From Phaeoceros laevis (lineage: Eukaryota; Anthocerotophyta; Anthocerotopsida; Notothyladales): a stretch of DNA of 52,517 nucleotides. The stretch covers positions 1 to 52,517 of the forward strand of contig JBNGIQ010009135.1 in NCBI GenBank assembly GCA_049999765.1. The letters run 5' to 3'. Made by a program: the position numbers and the translations under genes. The notes under the pieces were generated by a model, which made no database searches, had not been told where the DNA came from, and was given only the letters and a program-made list of their open reading frames with translations. Shown piece by piece: positions 33,031 through 43,560 of this stretch (positions are counted from its first letter, which is position 1; each line of letters starts with the position of its first letter).

Positions 33031-33900
33031 CCTCTTAGCCAGCTGTGAGCTCTCATTGCTATTTGACGCTTCTTCTTAAGATTGCAAGTGAGCTAGCTCA
33101 CGTGCAATCTTCAGAAGAAGCGTCAAATGGAAATGTCAAATCAAGTGAAATCAGCCACACGGAATTCGTTGTTAGACTGTAAGAGCTGTAACAGCTGCTG
33201 CTGTGACAGACCTAGGATCCTACGCCAGCACGCCCCCTTCTCGATCGAGCATTGCTGAGAGTAATCTAGGTTGCAACTGCAATTGAGAAGCGTACCAGTG
33301 TGGCCATGGTTCGTGGTTGCCACTTCTTCGATTTCAGCTGTGGATGCCTGTTTTGACCGGCCGCGGGGTAGCAGCTCTGTGTTGTGCAGATCTGGATGCT
33401 CTGCGATCAAAAGCGGCTGCCGCAAACATAAACGGCTGGCTGAGTTTGATTTCCTTCACTTATCATCTTCTATTCCCATGCATATCTCTGGTGACTCTGA
33501 TAATTAGGGTTTGAAGCCAGGATTTACCATCCACAAGAAATCAACTTACACGCAAACTTGTGCTTCACCCTGGTAGGCTACTGTCACCTTCCTAGGACGC
33601 TAAACTCCGCTTCTATCTCTTGTTGGTGCATTGTAACGCATATAAAATTCCAGAGAGTGAACGATTTTCACAGATCTATAGCACCTTTGAAGCAGCGAGG
33701 TGCTTGAGTGTGCTTCAGATGCCTTCGGAATCCACGCACAGGAGTGGAAGCTAGACTGGAGGAGCATCCGATTCGGAGGAGATGGGGGCTTCGCCGTCGA
33801 CAGCTTTGCGTCCCGAAACCGCTAACACCCCATCATTAGGGTTGGTATTGCTGGACACCACGGCATTCTTTTGTTCCAGGACCAGTTTTGGAGTCATCGG
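33020..33900 (+). repeat. Segmental repeat S, copy 1
   Basis: Colinear with 41800-42893: agctgtgagctctcattgct, ttctattcccatgcat, caggatttaccatccacaag, ctaaactccgcttctat, tagactggaggagcatccga, and gggttggtattgctggacac. No protein is recognised, but frames are long near 33780. It leads straight into the palindromic acidic gene. Confidence 0.85.
33061..33128. repeat. 68-bp near-perfect palindrome
   Basis: atttgacgcttcttct... reads the same on both strands except at two mirrored pairs of positions, with no loop. Half of it (atttgacgctt, gattgca) recurs at 40669. It could form a long cruciform or hairpin and may be a small MITE. Confidence 0.9.
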
Positions 33901-33903
33901 CAG

Positions 33904-34653
33904 ATGTCCAAAAAAACGCTGCCTCGTTTCTCAGTTTCAACCGTCAAGCTTGACGAGCATGACTCCTCAATATCCTCATCCTCGGAGTCCTCCTTTTGTG
34001 AGTCCTCCTCGTCGGAGTCCTCCTCATCGGAGTCCTCTTCGTCGGAGTCCTCTTCGTTGGAGTCCTCTTCGTTGGAGTCCTCCTCGTCGGAGTTCTCTTC
34101 GTCGGAGTTCTCTTCGTCAGAGTTCTCTTCGTCGGAGTTGCCTTCCATGTGCCTGGCAACGATAAAGGACTCCGACGACGATGACTCCGAAGAAGCGAAC
34201 TCCGACGAAGAGAACTCCGATGAGGAGGACTCCGACGAAGAGGACTCCGACGAGAAGAACTCCGACGAGGAGGACTCACAAAAGGAAGACTCCGAGGATG
34301 AGGATATTGAGGAGTCATGCTCGTCAAGCTTGACAGTTGAAACTGAGAAACGAAGCACAGCGTCCAGTGCACCAAGCCCCCGACGGGTGTCAGCCACACC
34401 AGCGACAACGTCATCTGTTGCAGCTGATGATGATACCCTTCTCAAGGGGCCTATCGAATGGATCCGGAGCTGCAAAGGGTGCCGGTGTCAGTGAGCCTGC
34501 TGCGGAGACGAAGAAGAAGGAGAGATGTCGTTGTGGGTGGAGCCGCTTTTTCACGCATTGGTCTGCGAAAGGAGCGTGGCGAGCTGGCTGGCAATCTCTG
34601 TTGCTTCAAAGCACCCGCACGAGAAGAACGCACATGTATTTCTCTGACGAGCT
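33904..34653 (+). pseudogene. Acidic-protein gene with palindromic duplication
   Basis: The right half encodes MCLATIKDSDDDDSEEANSD, repeated SDEEDSDEE units, EDEDIEESCSSSLTVETEKR, then DDTLLKGPIEW. After a frame change near 34470 it continues AAKGAGVSEPAAETKKKE and CRCGWSRFFTHW. The left half is an inverted copy of the acidic part, so the same acidic protein is encoded on the minus strand from an ATG at 34148 (MEGNSDEENSDEEN to TEKRG). The plus-strand frame through the whole palindrome is open and would give Ser-rich then Asp/Glu-rich sequence. A paralog with the same CGWSRFFTH end is at 36905-37260. Function unknown; highly acidic regions of this type are common in nuclear and chromatin proteins. 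Confidence 0.5.
33924..34353. repeat. Large palindrome, arms about 180-215 bp
   Basis: The left arm (33924-34140) and right arm (34172-34353) are reverse complements made of gtcggagtcctc-type units, ending in the unique segment gtttctcagtttcaac and its complement gttgaaactgagaaac. Because a non-repetitive end is included, this is an inverted duplication and not just a simple repeat that pairs with itself. Confidence 0.85.
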
Positions 34654-34664
34654 AGCTATGTAGA

Positions 34665-34877
34665 CTAGTAGTTTATGGTTGTCAATGAGCACTTTTTGCA
34701 AGGTTCATCAGCACTCGTGACCGCACCCGGATGCTTATAATTAGGCTTTGGGCAAGTCAAGTAGCTATGGTGCTTCCCTTCATTAACCGCCTTGCAGGGA
34801 GGTGACGGTACCACAAGCTTTCCAGAAAGCTTGTGCTTGAACCTGGGCGTGAGGTGTTCCTTGAAAACAGAAAGCAA
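34665..34877 (-). CDS. Hypothetical Cys-containing exon
   Basis: The open frame FKEHLTPRFKHKLSGKLVV, PSPPCKAVNEGKHHSYLTC, ..DEPCKKCSLTTINY ends at a stop. It has four Cys and no ATG near its start, so it would have to be a final exon. I do not recognise it. Low confidence. Confidence 0.2.
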   Translation of the reverse strand: MLSVFKEHLTPRFKHKLSGKLVVPSPPCKAVNEGKHHSYLTCPKPNYKHPGAVTSADEPCKKCSLTTINY

Positions 34878-35369
34878 CCTCTAGAGTGAGTACATGACAC
34901 GTTTCAATGGTGGTAGTGCGTCACCTTGAGTTGCCTCTAAGAAACCTGTCTGACCATGATGCCTTGCCTGCTTACGAGGTTCTGTGGCAGCTGCCTGCTT
35001 GTTTCATAGGGCAATATCAACTCCAGGACCACCTAGTCTTGAAATGGTATCATGAATTCACCATTCGTTCATGAGGCTTTCTTACTGGTACAGAAATTAA
35101 GGCAAAGAATACTGATGTTACAGAGCTATACAGAGCCTGGAGTGTAGTAGTACAGCGAGCACCTAGATGGGCTGAGCCTCCTTATACACCGACGCCAGCC
35201 GTGCTGCTAGCGTACGTGCCTGGTACGGGACCAGACAGAATATATACCAGACGTGCCTGGCAAACCTCAAGGCGGATAGGAGGGCCAGGACCGCATTGCC
35301 TTTCGTCTCTGCCTTGATGGTTTGCCAGTCTGCCACTTCCGTCTCTGCAAGCGAGCCACACACTCAGAG
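34878..35369. other. No gene recognised
   Basis: Flanking sequence between the acidic gene and a PPR pseudogene. Nothing is seen. Confidence 0.45.
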
Positions 35370-36150
35370 TGCACGGACGCATGTGGACTCACGCCTTCAT
35401 TGTGCATTTGTTCCTACAGCCGCAATGCCTTGTCTGCCTGGTCCAGCTGGGCGTACACCATAAGCATTGAAGTCCGAGACATCAAATCACGCTGCAGCAG
35501 CCCATCGAACACATTCTGTGCATCCTTAATGCTCCCACATTTCCCCTAACATACTAACAAGGGGATTACCAACAAGTCCATTTGAATCGTAGCCCTTCCT
35601 GCGAGTGTGAGCATGTAATGCTACCCCTTTCTCGAGAGACTTTGGTTTGGTGACCCGCCCATCCACAACAGCGCCTTCTTCCTTCTCTGAAAGCATGCCA
35701 CACAGTTGGAGCATGCTTACAAAGATACGATCATCTGGACTTATCCTTTCCAGCCTCATTTGTCCATGCAGCTCCAGAGCCTTCTCTGCTTGGCCCTGCT
35801 GTGCATACGCTGTAAGCAATGCATTCCATGACACCACATCCCGTACGGAACATTCATCAAGGACACACTGTGCATCCACGATGCTGCCACACTTCCCATA
35901 CATGTCAACCAAGCACGTCCGAACGAACAAATCGTACTCGCACTTGTGCTTCACAGCCCCAGCTAGCATGAATGTGCTGTCCGTTTTCAGGGTTACCTAA
36001 GCTGGAGCAAGCTTTTAGTAGGCTGACAAAGGTGTATGCATTCGGTTTCACACCATTCTCCTGCATCAATTGATACATTCTGAGAGCCTCCTGACCTTGT
36101 TCCTGAACCATGGCCAGCAGCGGAAATCCAGTTGCGACTTTAGACACTTG
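35370..36150 (-). pseudogene. PPR protein pseudogene
   Basis: On the minus strand, in order: VQEQGQEALRMYQLMQENGV, KPNAYTFVSLLKACSSLGNP, a frame change, YDLFVRTCLVDMYGKCGSIV, VVSWNALLTAYAQQGQAEKA, LERISPDDRIFVSMLQLCG, LEKGVALHAHTRRKGYDSN, another shift, KCGSIKDAQNVFDGLLQRD, and YAQLDQADKALRL before a stop. These are five to six PPR (P, L, S) motifs of a plant organellar RNA-binding protein. At least two frameshifts and one stop break it, and there is no start or C-terminal E/DYW region. Confidence 0.85.
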
Positions 36151-36342
36151 TCCCTATTTCCCACCATCCCGTTTGGTAGGCTAAGGTAGACCATTTGCGC
36201 CAGCATGCTTGACCGCATGCGCAGTTACAGAAATGCGAGCTGGGGCGTGGAACAACCAACACTGAAGTTGCCCACCACGTTTATTGCATGGAGAATGAAT
36301 AGGCAGAAGTTAGAGAAATGACATGTCATGAACCTCAAAATT

Positions 36343-36585
36343 GTCATGAATGGTCCCTCATGAACAACTGCTTGGCTTGCAATAATAGCGCTGTACGACA
36401 GCTTGGCTTGCAATAATTGCGCAAGCCAAGTCCGTTGGGATATGTGCACAGAGGCTCTGGAGTGAAATCTCTGGTGATGGTTTCAAGAGACTGCAGGCTC
36501 TGGTTGGCATATGCAGTGTGTAGTAGGATCTCGAGCACTTGCTGCAAGACTCTCTCGACATGGAAACCTGAGAAACTGATCAAGA
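36343..36585 (-). repeat. Dispersed repeat T, copy 1
   Basis: About 245 bases are about 95% identical to 44821-45062, and parts recur inverted at 45336-45472. The minus strand reads FHVERVLQQVLEILLHTAYA and SLETITRDFTPEPLCTYPNG, so it may be an exon of an unknown gene. It contains two near copies of agcttggcttgcaataa. Confidence 0.85.
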
Positions 36586-36904
36586 GATTAAGAAGAGACC
36601 ATAGAAACTACCGTTTGTGGCAGAAGCGTGAAGGCTTCGGCGGCTACGTCCCTGATGTGCTTCTTAAGCATGTTGCTAGTAGTGAGAAGCAAGACAAGGA
36701 GCCCTCCCTTGGTCCCGACTCGATGACGCTGGTCTCCGCTGACGCTGAAGAGAAGCAAGGTTATCATGAATCCCTCGCACCCCTTCTCCACCCAACCCTA
36801 ATTAATTACTTTGAGGTTTGTTGTCATAATCAATCAATACTCTTGCGCAACTTACGTACTATTTGGCAATTTCATGATCAGGTACTTCTACCCATACCAA
36901 GAAC

Positions 36905-37260
36905 ACAGCTAAGCTAGAAGGAGACTCGGAAGAGGCCCCAAAAGAGGACTCCGAAGGAGACTCAAAAGAGGAAGACTGAAAGGAGGAAAAATCCGAGGAA
37001 TAGGATTCTGACCAAGAGGGCTCTGAAAAGGACAATTCTGAGGAGTCCTCTGAGGAGGAGTCTGGGACATACAAGACTCGTGTGGAGCAGGCTGCTAATG
37101 TTGCATTTGATAATCTTCTCAAGAAGGCTCGCGACAAGAGATCCGCAAAGGGTACCGATACCGGTGCCTACAAGCCTGGTGGGGAGGAGGAGGTGGAGAA
37201 CTGTGGCTGTGGATGGAGCCGCTTTTTCACTCATCCAGGTCCATGGTGTCAAACAGAGTA
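36905..37260 (+). pseudogene. Acidic-protein paralog of the 33.9 kb gene
   Basis: An acidic stretch with two stops (KEDSEGDSKEED, then KDNSEESSEEESGTYKTRVE) leads into an open end: QAANVAFDNLLKKARDKRSA, KGTDTGAYKPGGEEEVENCG, CGWSRFFTHPG, stop at 37259. The order of acidic block, D-x-LL-K, Gly-rich linker and C-x-CGWSRFFTH matches the gene at 33904-34653. The two are direct paralogs about 3 kb apart, both damaged in the window. Confidence 0.6.
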
Positions 37261-37527
37261 GAGGATCGCTTGGTCTCCTAGTGCTGGCTAGGATGCAAGA
37301 GAGGAGGAAGGACTAGAGTATAGAGTACAAGTGAGGAAAATGGACCATCTTGTCCTTTGGGCCAAGCCCCTTTATAGCCTTACAAAGTCGGTTAGGAAGT
37401 TGTTAGCAAACTAGCCTAAAAAACATGTGGAAGTACTTTGATGTAGCACTAGCACTAACTAGTATTAGTCAAACTCATTCCTTGTAACACATGGCCATGC
37501 CTGGGCGCGGTCAGTGATGAGGAGGAC

Positions 37528-37719
37528 GTGGAGGACGTGGAGGACGTGGAGGACGTCCTCCTTGAGGTGTGGGGTCTCATGCCGGAATACATCACCCATG
37601 ATATCTTTATGTACCTGGATTACATGGACGACCAGGACGACCAAGATATGAGAGATAGAGAACTGATCCAGTCACTGACACTTGTGTCCCATTTAGAGGT
37701 AGATACAGACGATGAATAG
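37528..37719 (+). CDS. Small acidic hypothetical protein
   Basis: 63 residues, MEDVEDVEDVLLEVWGLMPE to LEVDTDDE. It is rich in Asp/Glu with a repeated gaggacgtg unit at the start and a YMDDQDDQDMRD stretch. The ATG lies within the repeat. It has no match to a known family and no paralog in the window. It may be a real small protein or a chance frame. Confidence 0.3.
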   Translation: MEDVEDVEDVLLEVWGLMPEYITHDIFMYLDYMDDQDDQDMRDRELIQSLTLVSHLEVDTDDE

Positions 37720-40173
37720 GCGTAGGCTCCAGGTCACAGCTAGCTAGGTAGGTAGTCTACAGCTAGGCCAGGTTACCGGATTCCTAGCTCAGGTCGTTTA
37801 TGGATGTTCGTGATCAATTTGGTAGGCTGTTGTGAACCTCAGGCAGGCTGTTGTAATTAACCTGTCAAATGCTTGCAACAACGTTGGCTTGCAATTTTGG
37901 AAGCGGTGCTCAAGCACTCTTTTTTTGTTTTCATGATCATCACCTGGCAATTGATCTAAGCTAGGTCTAAGCTAGGCTGCAACCAGCCCGGTCCTCGGAG
38001 TTCACGCCAGCTCAACCTGGGTTGTCCTAGGTAACTATCGTTCCCCCAATTGCAACCCTCCTAGCTAGCTAGGCCGGATTATTTCAAGGTCGCAGCCCAG
38101 CGCGAAGCAGCCACAAAAAAACTGTAGCTACGCTAGCACTCCCTTTTCCTGGAGCGGGCACTTCAGGAATGGCCGTTCGATGCTTCAGAAGCGGGCTTTT
38201 CAGTCCATTCCTGTAGCTGAAGCACCAACCGTTCCAATTCACAGGCATGAAATTTCACTACTCACTTTCAAGAGAAGTGACTGCAGACGCTGCAGACCAG
38301 GTGCATACCAAGTGCAACCAGGTGCTTCTTTTGAACATCAGGTGCTCACCTGCAAGTTCACTGATAATTGTGAAACGTAAGTACCATATCTCTACACACT
38401 AAAGTCATGGAAACCTTGTCAGGAGTCTGGATTGCATGCCAATCACATTTCCAATCCACGTTTCCTGCTGACCCTGCTATACCACACTGACTCGACCGAA
38501 AGTTACCAATATTGACTACAATACTTGCAACCCGTGGGCACAGAGAGCTCCGTATACCAAGCTTGCTTTAGCTTGGACAAGAAAATCTCTGAGGAACGTC
38601 TCTTCAACTTACAGCAGGAAGAAACGTGACTGACTCGTGAAGGATCTCCCATAAAGGTCAGATACCTTCACCAAAAGCTCGGGATGAATTCATGTAAAGC
38701 CTGTAGATGGCTTTTGACCAGCCAGAATCCACCCAAGGTGTCTACGCACCTTCAAGGTTTCGAGACCTTCACGTAGAGAAGTGACAAATCTGCAAGCATC
38801 AGTAAAGAAAAGCTTCCAAGGATTCCTTCAAGACCTCAAGTCCACCTTTTTTTAAGCTCCCAGGTGTGCCCACTGGCTTCCACTCTCAACACAACAGAAG
38901 CTGGTTGTGGCTAGTCTAACGGACAAGAAAGCCTCCGTCCACGGTCATCCATGTGTTCTTGATCAATTCTTGCCCTATCATGCACAATGCAGCGACATCA
39001 GCGAGCGTAATATTCAGAGATGGAGCGAGCGAGCAGCAATCGGAAACGTTGCCACTTCATATGTACCTGTAGCTCAAGATTGCAAAACCAGCTACTGAGC
39101 AAAGTGGCCAAGTTGCGTTGTTGGTGAACTGTCATCAACTGCCAAGTGGTGTTCAAGATCCATGGTGCGTCTTCAAGCTCTGGACAGCAGCTGCTCCTCT
39201 GTAAAATTTCCACGGGGGGTGAGCTCGAGGTAATGATCCCGAGCGCTCGCAACTCCTCAATGCACAGCGCAAAGTTTCAAGTTGTTCAGCCGGATTCTCC
39301 ATTCCAATCTGGACATTGCCTGTTTTGAGCAGCAAGATTCCCCACAAACCAGGAAAGCATGACCTAATCTTGTTCAATTGCGAGCAGGAGACCGGTTTGA
39401 ACACAGCCAGAGCATCCATAGGCCAGGTAAGCAAGAGCACCTCAATCGTCTACCATCGAGTCCTCAACAGCCTTGCATCTGCCCGGTCACAAACTTGTCC
39501 TTGGAACCACATCAATTCAGGGCACCAGCAAGTTTACGCAGAGAGCGGACCGCGCCTGGACAGTTGCACCTGACACGTATCGACATTGAAGTCCTCGGGT
39601 CCGACCTGGGAGCCCTAGCTGGAGATCCATGCATTGGAAGAGCTGAGAGAGAGCAACTGGTCCTGGTTCAAGATTCTGGACATCTGCCCGGCCCGGGCAA
39701 CAAATTTGCAAGTTCCAGATCTCGAGCGAGCGTAGGAGGAAAATTGATGCATGCGCCATTAGTCTGGAAGATCGCCTGCTATGCGCAGAAGAATGTTCAA
39801 GAAGATTCGGCGCATTCCATGGGAGCAAGGGCGACAAGGCTGGCCAGCCAGACTCGGAGAGAAGCCGGGGACCGTTAAAAGCGTGGGCTTGAAGGTAGGC
39901 GTAGCCCGTCTTTAGACTCTTTACCCATTATCGTGGACACCACGGGGACTTCTTCTGTAAGTAGTAGGTATTTCGACCGGCAACCGGGACTTTAGTCTGT
40001 TGTTGTGTGTACATGTAGACTACGAGTGCGCCAGCTGCACGGGAGAGGTGTGGGCGTGGGCGTCCATCTGTTGCGTCCCAGAGTATAGTTATCTCAAGCC
40101 AAAAAAAGTTCACCTTTTACTTATGGTCATAGTTAATTCAAACATTAGGTCATTTCACGAGGAGCCAGCGCCA
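37720..40173. other. Possible exons of an unrecognised gene; otherwise empty
   Basis: Three plus-strand stretches look like exons. 38180-38379 (VPIHRHEISLLTFKRSDCRR, then CKFTDNCET) ends at GTAAGT. About 39145-39230 (VVFKIHGASSSSGQQLLLCK) and 39330-39432 (SKIPHKPGKHDLILFNCEQE) follow, the last ending at CAG|GTAAGC. Junction phases were not proven and the family is unknown. The rest shows nothing but repeat R1. Confidence 0.3.
39861..40015 (+). repeat. Dispersed repeat R1, copy 2
   Basis: Second copy of 32911-33030, with an extra internal segment containing tttcgaccggcaaccgggac. That motif resembles the head of the SINE-like repeats (tttttcgaccggcgaccggg). Confidence 0.8.
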
Positions 40174-40611
40174 ATGCCTCGTGCCTCGCCGCAACTCTAT
40201 AAGATGAGCCTCCGAGCCCCTCTTTCAGCTCATCCTACTTCTTTCTTTTTGTCTGCTCCGCCGGTCCCTCTTCGCTTCAGCGCTCCCGTCTTCCCCGCCG
40301 GAGACACACCCTATTTGACCATGAGGAGAAGTGGAGATGGCTCTCGTGAGCGGCCCAACCCAATTGTTGCCCCTGTGGTAGCTCAGGTGTCGATGCATCG
40401 AGGCACCCCAGCTCTCCCCGAGGCACCTTGCTGGCTCTCCCCGACTGATGAGCTTCGAATTCTCGACCTATTACGTTCCTCTCAGCGGCAGCGTGTGCGG
40501 GTCCCGGAGAGAGCGCTATCGTTCGTGTCTCTGGAGAAGGCAGCGCTAGATTCCCTACCATGCTTCTGTGATGAGTGCGCATGCAGGAGGGCACAAGGTC
40601 ATCACCCATGA
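40174..40611 (+). CDS. Hypothetical protein with Cys-rich end
   Basis: 145 codons from ATG: MPRASPQLYKMSLRAPLSAH, a Pro/Ser-rich middle (APPVPLRFSAPVFPAG, NPIVAPVVAQVSMHRGTPAL), a likely helix (PTDELRILDLLRSSQRQRVR) and a C-terminus with four Cys (LPCFCDECACRRAQGHHP). The region after its stop (tcaattttctttcagctagc) matches repeat S. I do not recognise it. A second in-frame ATG ten codons in is an alternative start. Confidence 0.35.
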   Translation: MPRASPQLYKMSLRAPLSAHPTSFFLSAPPVPLRFSAPVFPAGDTPYLTMRRSGDGSRERPNPIVAPVVAQVSMHRGTPALPEAPCWLSPTDELRILDLLRSSQRQRVRVPERALSFVSLEKAALDSLPCFCDECACRRAQGHHP

Positions 40612-40779
40612 TAGCTAGCTAGCTGTGGCCTCAATTTTCTTTCAGCTAGCTATGAGCTTTTATTGCTATTTGACGCTTTTCTTCTCATGATTGCACTTGA
40701 GCTGACTGACGGAATTCGTTGTTTGACTTGTAACAGCATTGGCACACTGACGGAATTCGTTGTTTGACTTGTAACAGCA

Positions 40780-41102
40780 TTGGCACAAGCTCCTCCTGCT
40801 CCTACCCCAGCACCTCTGCTTGCGCCGCCTCCAGCACAAGTTCTTGGTCCTACCCCAGCACCTCTGTTTGCGCCGCCTCCAGCACAAGTTCCTGTTCCTA
40901 CCCCAGCACCTCGGTTTGCGGTCTGGTCGGGCCGGCACCTGTACTGATGTACAAATGGATCGATCATGATGTGGACCCTTGCAGAACTAGCACAGCTCGG
41001 GTGCTGCCGATCTTCACCGCAGGCGTCCCACACGGTGAGGGAACCAGTCTGCAGGACTTCTACAAACTCTTGGTGAACTCGACTTGTAGCGGTCGTGGCT
41101 AG
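40780..41102 (+). CDS. Proline-repeat frame followed by a hypothetical segment
   Basis: Three tandem units encode PAPLLAPPPAQVLGPT-like sequence (cagcacctctgtttgcgccg in each). After a one-base frame change the strand continues GPAPVLMYKWIDHDVDPCRT and LQDFYKLLVNSTCSGRG to a stop. It is preceded by two copies of a 48-base unit (tgacggaattcgttgtttga). Probably a degraded Pro-rich gene; family unknown. Confidence 0.3.
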
Positions 41103-41738
41103 AAATTTATTTGTTGTTGGTTAGGTCCCGGTCCTGATGCGGCCGGCGGCGGACACAGCGGCTGTCCAGAGCGCTAGCGCTAGCGGTCATGTGAGGATTA
41201 GGTCGTAGCAACCTAGTTCGCTAGCTTTGTGGAGGTTCTCGAGCAGTCGCAATTGACTGATCAAAGAGTACTCTTCCGAAGAGGGGCTGGCGATTAATTG
41301 CCGTCCATGGATGGATGTATTTGCTGTGCAGCAGCTGCAAGCACGCAATATTATTGCATATAATTTTTTTGGTTAATAGCAAGGAGTTTGAACACAGGCA
41401 GATTCATAGCTTCCAGAGGTTTCTGGACATGGCTTGTACACGTTACAGGTTGATGCATTCGATTCCAACAGTGAACTCGCGAGCTACATCTCGGTGCCGG
41501 GAGTTCAACAGCTGGCTGGCCTGGCTTGCCCTAAGCATCGACTTAGGTCAATACCTCCCCCCGAGGGTTATTTAAGCCGACAGACGGGGCGAATGGGTGA
41601 CCATCCTCTGTATTATTGCTGTCTTGTAGAGTGGAGCGCCTGCCGGGTAGGAGGATAGGAGCTGTAGCCCGCTGAACCACTCCCGAGAGTTCCCCTCTTG
41701 AGAAGAAACCCCTTGTCTTGCAATCATCACACACTCAA

Positions 41739-41772
41739 GGTAGGGAATCCAGCGCGCGCTGGATTCCCTACC
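41739..41772. repeat. Perfect 34-bp palindrome
   Basis: The 17-base half ggtagggaatccagcgc is followed at once by its exact reverse complement, with no loop. It lies where repeat S copy 2 begins. Confidence 0.95.
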
Positions 41773-41799
41773 CCTGGTCTGTGATGTTTGCAGAGAGGC

Positions 41800-42893
41800 A
41801 CAAGGTCATCCTCCATTGCTCGCTGTAGTCTCAATTGCCTCTTAGCTAGATGTGAGCTCTCATTGCTCACAACACAGAGCTCTGTACCAGTTGGGATTCG
41901 GTTCTCTCTGTACCAGTTGGGATTCGGTTCGCTCGTCANNNNNNNNNNNNNNNNNNNNNNNNNNNNNNNNNNNNNNNNNNNNNNNNNNNNNNNNNNNNNN
42001 NNNNNNNNNNNNNNNNNNNNNNNNNNNNNNNNNNNNNNCTTCTGATCTTCTATTCCCATGCATGTATATGGTGACTCTGAATAATTAGGGTTTCCGCACC
42101 CATACAACTTCTCCACGGGTTTGGAAGCGTTTCAAGATCCTTGAAGCCAGGATTTACCATCCACAAGAAGATCAACTTACACGCAAACTTGTGCTTCACC
42201 CTGGTAGGCTACTGTCACCTTCCTGGGACGCTAAACTCCGCTTCTATATCTTGTTGGTGCATTGCAACGCATATCAAATTCCAGAGAGTGAACGATTCAC
42301 AGATCTACAGCACCATTGAAGCAGCGTTGCGTGTGCTTCAGATCCCTTCAGAATCCACGCACACAAGTGGAAGCTAGACTGGAGGAGCATCCGATTCGGA
42401 GGAGATGGAGGCTTGGCCGTCGACAGCCTTGCGTCCCGAAACCGCTAACACCCCATCTCCTAGGCCTGCCAGGTCGCCTCCTCTTGGTTGCGCTGGTTCT
42501 TAGGGCCCTAGGGGGGAATGTGGACTTCCAGAACCTTCCGGCCGCCAGGGTACCCCACCAGTTCTCATCTGCCGCGAGCTGAGTGATAAGATTTTGTTGT
42601 GCAATTGTAATCCATTCTGGTTTCCTTTCCAGAGCGGGTTTGAGTTGTTTGCATCTCCGGAAGAGCACCCTTGTTCAGTTTACCCATGCTTCTGTAGTGC
42701 TGATGGGGCGTCCCCTCTAATCCCGAGATGGACTAGTTTCGCATAGCTCATCGATATCATGCTGCAGTGGCAAACGATAAATCCAATTGCAAGTTGGTAT
42801 TGTATGACTCGTTTGTCTTATTAATTAGGGTTGGTATTGCTGGACACCACGGCATTCTTTTGTCCCAGGACCAGTTTTGGACTCTTGAAACCA
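41800..42893 (+). repeat. Segmental repeat S, copy 2
   Basis: Matches 33020-33900 in order, with a 100-N gap and a block of about 370 bases (about 42456-42826) absent from copy 1. The block interrupts ccgctaacaccccat | attagggttggtattg. Its minus strand reads PEWITIAQQNLITQLAADEN, WWGTLAAGRF and an AT-hook-like KRRRPGRPRR. Confidence 0.85.
41939..42038. other. Assembly gap (100 N)
   Basis: Placeholder gap inside repeat S copy 2. The left side has a tandem 'ctgtaccagttgggattcgg' repeat, which probably caused it. Confidence 0.95.
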
Positions 42894-43070
42894 GTTCATG
42901 CGTCTGCCATCTGATTCTGACTTCAGGAACTGCAACTACCTACACACATCTGATGCAACGTCACATACGAGTTTGCAAAAGCCTGAATTTGTGTCTAAAC
43001 TGAAACACAGGAAGTAGGCAACAGCTCATGATCACTCTGCCCATTAGCTCCAAAATGAAACACTAGCTTA

Positions 43071-43560
43071 GAACCTGTGGTCAACCCAGACTATTCCATG
43101 GAACTTTCCGTCCCCACAGTTAGTGAAGAAAAACAATCTAATCAAGTACAAATCACAAATTCCCCTGAATCAAGCTCCTACTACAGACTGCATGTGCCCA
43201 ACCCAGGGCCTCCTGTCTCTTGCTACCAGAACCATCTGATTCTGACTTCAGTAACTGCAAAGTTCTACCTACACAGATCTGATTCAAGCCAAAATATTCT
43301 CAATAGCATAAAACTGCACCTTAAGCTTGGGCAAGCATACACTATGCTACCAGAACTTCCGTACTATACGTACATTTGACTGACCAGGCAGCCACGGTGA
43401 TGGTCCATGTGCATGAGATGAAGAAAGACGGGCGTCTGAGCTGAAACACAAGCGAGGTGACAACAGGTCATGATCACTTTAACCAGCAGCTCCAAGATGA
43501 AAGACTAGCCAGAAACCCTATTGACCCAGACTATTCCATGGAACTTTCCGTCCCCACAAG
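43071..43560. repeat. Two diverged direct repeats about 440 bp apart
   Basis: gacccagactattccatgga and the following gaactttccgtccccac occur near 43085 and 43523, each preceded by gctccaa-atgaaacactag-type sequence. A related segment lies at about 47900-47970 (atgaaacactaggctaagct), where the minus strand reads WDGKLHEILIRLGLAW. No intact gene is seen. Confidence 0.65.

Noticed and set aside
33894-34475. Minus-strand ORF of 193 codons through the whole acidic palindrome
   Set aside because: It is the mirror image of the plus-strand frame. Only the half from 34148 leftwards represents the duplicated gene.
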